8,226 nt of DNA from Chitinophagales bacterium (GTDB lineage: Bacteria; Bacteroidota; Bacteroidia; Chitinophagales; UBA2359): the NCBI GenBank assembly GCA_020631035.1, contig JAHDIA010000252.1, positions 1-8,226 on the forward strand, written 5' to 3'. Numbering within the stretch: position 1 is the first letter of the stretch; each line of letters starts with the position of its first letter. The translations under genes were made by a program, and so were the position numbers. Positions 6,241 through 8,226 of this stretch are shown here, one piece after another. The notes beneath the pieces are model-generated. The model did no database searches, had not been told where the DNA came from, and saw nothing but the letters and a program-made list of their open reading frames with translations.

Positions 6241-6266
6241 AGATTTAGAAACAAAAGGCATATTAA

Positions 6267-6428
6267 GAGCATGTTAGGAATTATCATTCAGCACTCAAAA
6301 GTTGTCTTTTTGAACCTGTGCGGCAGCTATTTTTTGCTCAATAGCGATGCTATTAAGCACAAAATGAGCTTTGCACAGAACCAAAAATACTGCCCTTTGA
6401 GGTGTAAAGCACAATCCCTAACATGCTC
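6267..6428. mobile_element. MITE-like element: full-length imperfect palindrome with TAA flanks
   Basis: The outer ends are inverted repeats: GAGCATGTTAGG at 6267-6278 is perfectly matched by 6417-6428. Pairing continues through both arms: CTCAAA, TTTTTG, CTGTGC (6316-6321 with 6373-6378), AGCT and AATAGC (6340-6345 with 6349-6354), up to a 3-nt loop GAT at 6346-6348. I count roughly 59 of about 81 aligned positions as matches, with small gaps. TAA flanks both ends (6264-6266 and 6429-6431), as a 3-bp target duplication would. Short length, no gene, terminal inverted repeats and duplication together define a MITE. TNA-type 3-bp duplications occur in some IS5-family groups, so a parent there is possible. 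If transcribed from the CHAT side, it would form a long hairpin RNA. Confidence 0.7.
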
Positions 6429-6432
6429 TAAG

Positions 6433-6666
6433 AAAAATGCAAGGGGGGAGAAGTACCAATTCCGAATTGATTGAATAAAAAACTTGCTGCTTTAAGTTAT
6501 TTGTTGAAGCGTGGCGCATGGGGATGGATAAGTGTGTAGGAGCGACAAAACATGCAATGTAAACCAGTAGTAAGGTGTCTGGAACGAGGAGAGTCGCCCA
6601 TAAAAATACCAGCATTTGTAATAGAAAAGTTATATCTAATTTAAGAACTTATTATGTACATCTTTC
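6433..6666. other. Noncoding stretch after the CHAT gene
   Basis: This is the region just downstream of the CHAT stop codon. I see no clear intrinsic terminator for that gene. Short open frames exist on both strands (e.g. 30 codons at 6552-6644 plus, 65 codons at 6418-6615 minus, the latter running into the MITE-like element) but none has convincing support. It has no recognisable RNA gene. Confidence 0.35.
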
Positions 6667-8226
6667 TTACCCATTTTTTTGCTTCCTACGACCCAATACA
6701 AAAAACAGAAATACTATAGACAATAATCCCAAACCAATCAATGCGAGCCATTTCCAACTAAATGGTGTGGAATAAATGGGGCTCGTATTGCCAATGGGAA
6801 TAAAACCTGCCCAGAAAAAGGGATGTTGTCTTTCGGGGTTTGCTGTTTTGAGATAACTCAATTTGGCATTTCTGAGTGCTTTTTCTTTGGATTCACCTTG
6901 CTTTAATTCTTCATAAAAATGGTACATTACATTGGCGGTTTCCTCGCTTGGTACACTCCAAAGACTCATCACCAAACTAGGGCAACCAGCATAGGAAAAG
7001 GCTCTTGCCATACTCATCACCCCCTCGCCTTTTTTGAGTTGTCCATACCCTGTATTGCAAGCACTCAGAACTGCCAATTGTGCATTGAGGTCCATATTGT
7101 ACAATTCATAGGCATTGAGAAAACCATCTTCTAAGGTGTCTGTATCCTGAGTAAAGACCAATTTAGAATACAAAGGGTTTTGATTGTCAGTGACTCCGTG
7201 CATCGCCAAATGTAAAATATCAAATTGTTGAGCATTTTGTTTAAAATGATCTTCTGTAGCCTCACTTGCCAACCAAGCCTGCCCACCTAGCAAGTCGGTG
7301 ATTTTTTTGAGGGTGGTTCTAGCTTCGGGTAAATCTACTAATCCACCTCTTGTTTTAAAGTCCATTAGGGCAATATTGGTCTGCCCCGTAGTATCCGCAT
7401 TGGAATTATCAGCCAATATTTCGTTCATCTGGTAGATGGGTGCGTAGCCACCAAAGCTGAGGTCTTGTTTGCTTTTACTTTCTTGGTTTTGGAATAAGTG
7501 GGTAGCTGAATAGGCATAACTAATGGCATAATCTTCGATAACATATTGGGTTTCCTTGCCCGTTTCAGTCCTCAACAAACTCTCAAAATTAACAAAATTG
7601 AGCGCATCATCAGGAATGATTCTCAAGCTTTGTACAGAAGTGGGGAGAGAGGCAAAAACATCTTTTAAGAACCAATCATAAAGTTGATGGGCATTTTCCT
7701 CATACATATTTTGCGCCAAGGCAGTAGAGTCCAAGAAAAAGCGATAATCCGTCAATGCCTTACGATAATCTTCAACCACCTGAACATAATGCTCAGGCTT
7801 AGGAATTTGCTTGATTTGGAAATCATTTTGGGTGATGCTAAAAGTATAAATAGTAGAGTCTCCCACAAAATACTCAATCAATGCTGTTTCTTTGTCCAGT
7901 TGCTTTTGTACGTCTTTTAAATCAATGGTAGCAAAATCATATTTAAGGCGATAATACTGAGGATAATCCTCTTCCAATTGAGTCATCAAATCAGAATATT
8001 CTCGATTGAGATTAAAGAGGGTATTTTCCCACTCAGATAGTTTAGTGCTATCTTGTGCTGTTTTTTGTTTTTCTTTGTAGACTGATTTTTCCAAATAAGC
8101 AATTTCGGCTTTTAAGTCATTTTCTTTTTCTAGCAAACTATCAGGTAGATACAAATTTTTCGCTTCCTCATCCTTGAGAGCTTCCAATAATAAAATCGCC
8201 TTGTTTTTCTCATTAAAATCGAAGGC
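6667..8226 (-). CDS. CHAT-domain (caspase-like) protease with C-terminal membrane anchor, 5' end outside window
   Basis: The frame is open from the window edge: 519 residues are visible before TAA 6669-6667. It begins mid-protein with a helical segment 'AFDFNEKNKAILLLEALKD' typical of the stretch between TPRs and the CHAT domain. The TTG at 8187 is therefore internal. A coiled-coil-like region (about 30-90) is followed by the CHAT domain: 'IIPDDALNFVNFESL' (203-217), the catalytic histidine in 'HLAMHG' (H343), the catalytic cysteine in 'LSACNTG' (C390), then 'GEGVMSMARAFSYAG' and 'HPFFWAGFIPIG'. A hydrophobic helix (about 491-512) and the basic tail RRKQKNG end the protein, anchoring it to the inner membrane. 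CHAT proteases are clan CD cysteine peptidases; bacterial ones often carry N-terminal TPRs and act as regulated proteases. Its substrate and cellular side are unknown; a signal peptide upstream would place the domain in the periplasm. Confidence 0.92.
   Translation of the reverse strand, partial: AFDFNEKNKAILLLEALKDEEAKNLYLPDSLLEKENDLKAEIAYLEKSVYKEKQKTAQDSTKLSEWENTLFNLNREYSDLMTQLEEDYPQYYRLKYDFATIDLKDVQKQLDKETALIEYFVGDSTIYTFSITQNDFQIKQIPKPEHYVQVVEDYRKALTDYRFFLDSTALAQNMYEENAHQLYDWFLKDVFASLPTSVQSLRIIPDDALNFVNFESLLRTETGKETQYVIEDYAISYAYSATHLFQNQESKSKQDLSFGGYAPIYQMNEILADNSNADTTGQTNIALMDFKTRGGLVDLPEARTTLKKITDLLGGQAWLASEATEDHFKQNAQQFDILHLAMHGVTDNQNPLYSKLVFTQDTDTLEDGFLNAYELYNMDLNAQLAVLSACNTGYGQLKKGEGVMSMARAFSYAGCPSLVMSLWSVPSEETANVMYHFYEELKQGESKEKALRNAKLSYLKTANPERQHPFFWAGFIPIGNTSPIYSTPFSWKWLALIGLGLLSIVFLFFVLGRRKQKNG

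Noticed and set aside
6418..6615. Minus-strand 65-codon frame running into the MITE-like element
   Set aside because: Hydrophobic start by chance of composition; its stop lies inside the hairpin element and there is no upstream signal.
6552..6644. Plus-strand 30-codon frame beginning MQCKPVVRCLERGES, with protein-like composition
   Set aside because: Too short, no ribosome-binding site, preceded closely by an in-frame stop, and opposite to every gene in the window. It may be a fragment of something decayed, but nothing supports it.

Overview
The window looks like a stretch of chromosome from a member of the Bacteroidota. The signs are moderate AT-richness, weak or absent Shine-Dalgarno sites at most starts, a TAnnTTTG-type -7 element before one gene, a C-terminally anchored CHAT protease, a TPR-tailed polysaccharide ligase, and several small proteins of a kind familiar from that phylum. 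A saprospirian or related lineage is possible, but I cannot place it further from sequence alone.

All eight supported genes lie on the minus strand, so transcription runs from high to low coordinates. In that order they are: the 3' two-thirds or so of a CHAT-domain protease gene (6667-8226, start outside the window); an 880-bp gene-free stretch (5786-6666); an O-antigen ligase/polymerase-like membrane protein with a C-terminal TPR tail (3938-5758); a LOG-family Rossmann nucleotide-binding protein (2735-3883); a secreted protein of unknown function (1917-2633), closed by a good intrinsic terminator (1862-1894); then a probable operon of a 73-residue four-cysteine protein (1470-1691), a RimJ/RimL-type GNAT acetyltransferase (877-1467), a four-helix membrane protein (415-822) and a dual-specificity-like tyrosine phosphatase (1-405, cut by the window edge).

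The tightest coupling is between the four-cysteine protein and the acetyltransferase (2-nt gap), and between the small membrane protein and the phosphatase (9-nt gap). The other genes seem to be separate transcription units that share direction but no obvious pathway. The ligase sits alone, with no glycosyltransferases or sugar-nucleotide genes beside it.

The least ordinary part is the gene-free stretch. It holds a 57-bp tandem duplication, a short tandem repeat, a 12-bp perfect palindrome, a higher-GC noncoding block, and a 162-bp sequence that is one imperfect hairpin from end to end, flanked by TAA on both sides. The last is best explained as a MITE-like non-autonomous transposable element. 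I found no CRISPR array, tRNA, rRNA, phage genes or recognisable multi-gene defence system. Two automatic start choices, both TTG, are better replaced by downstream ATGs (the LOG gene and the ligase gene). The apparent TTG start of the CHAT gene is internal to an open frame that runs off the window.
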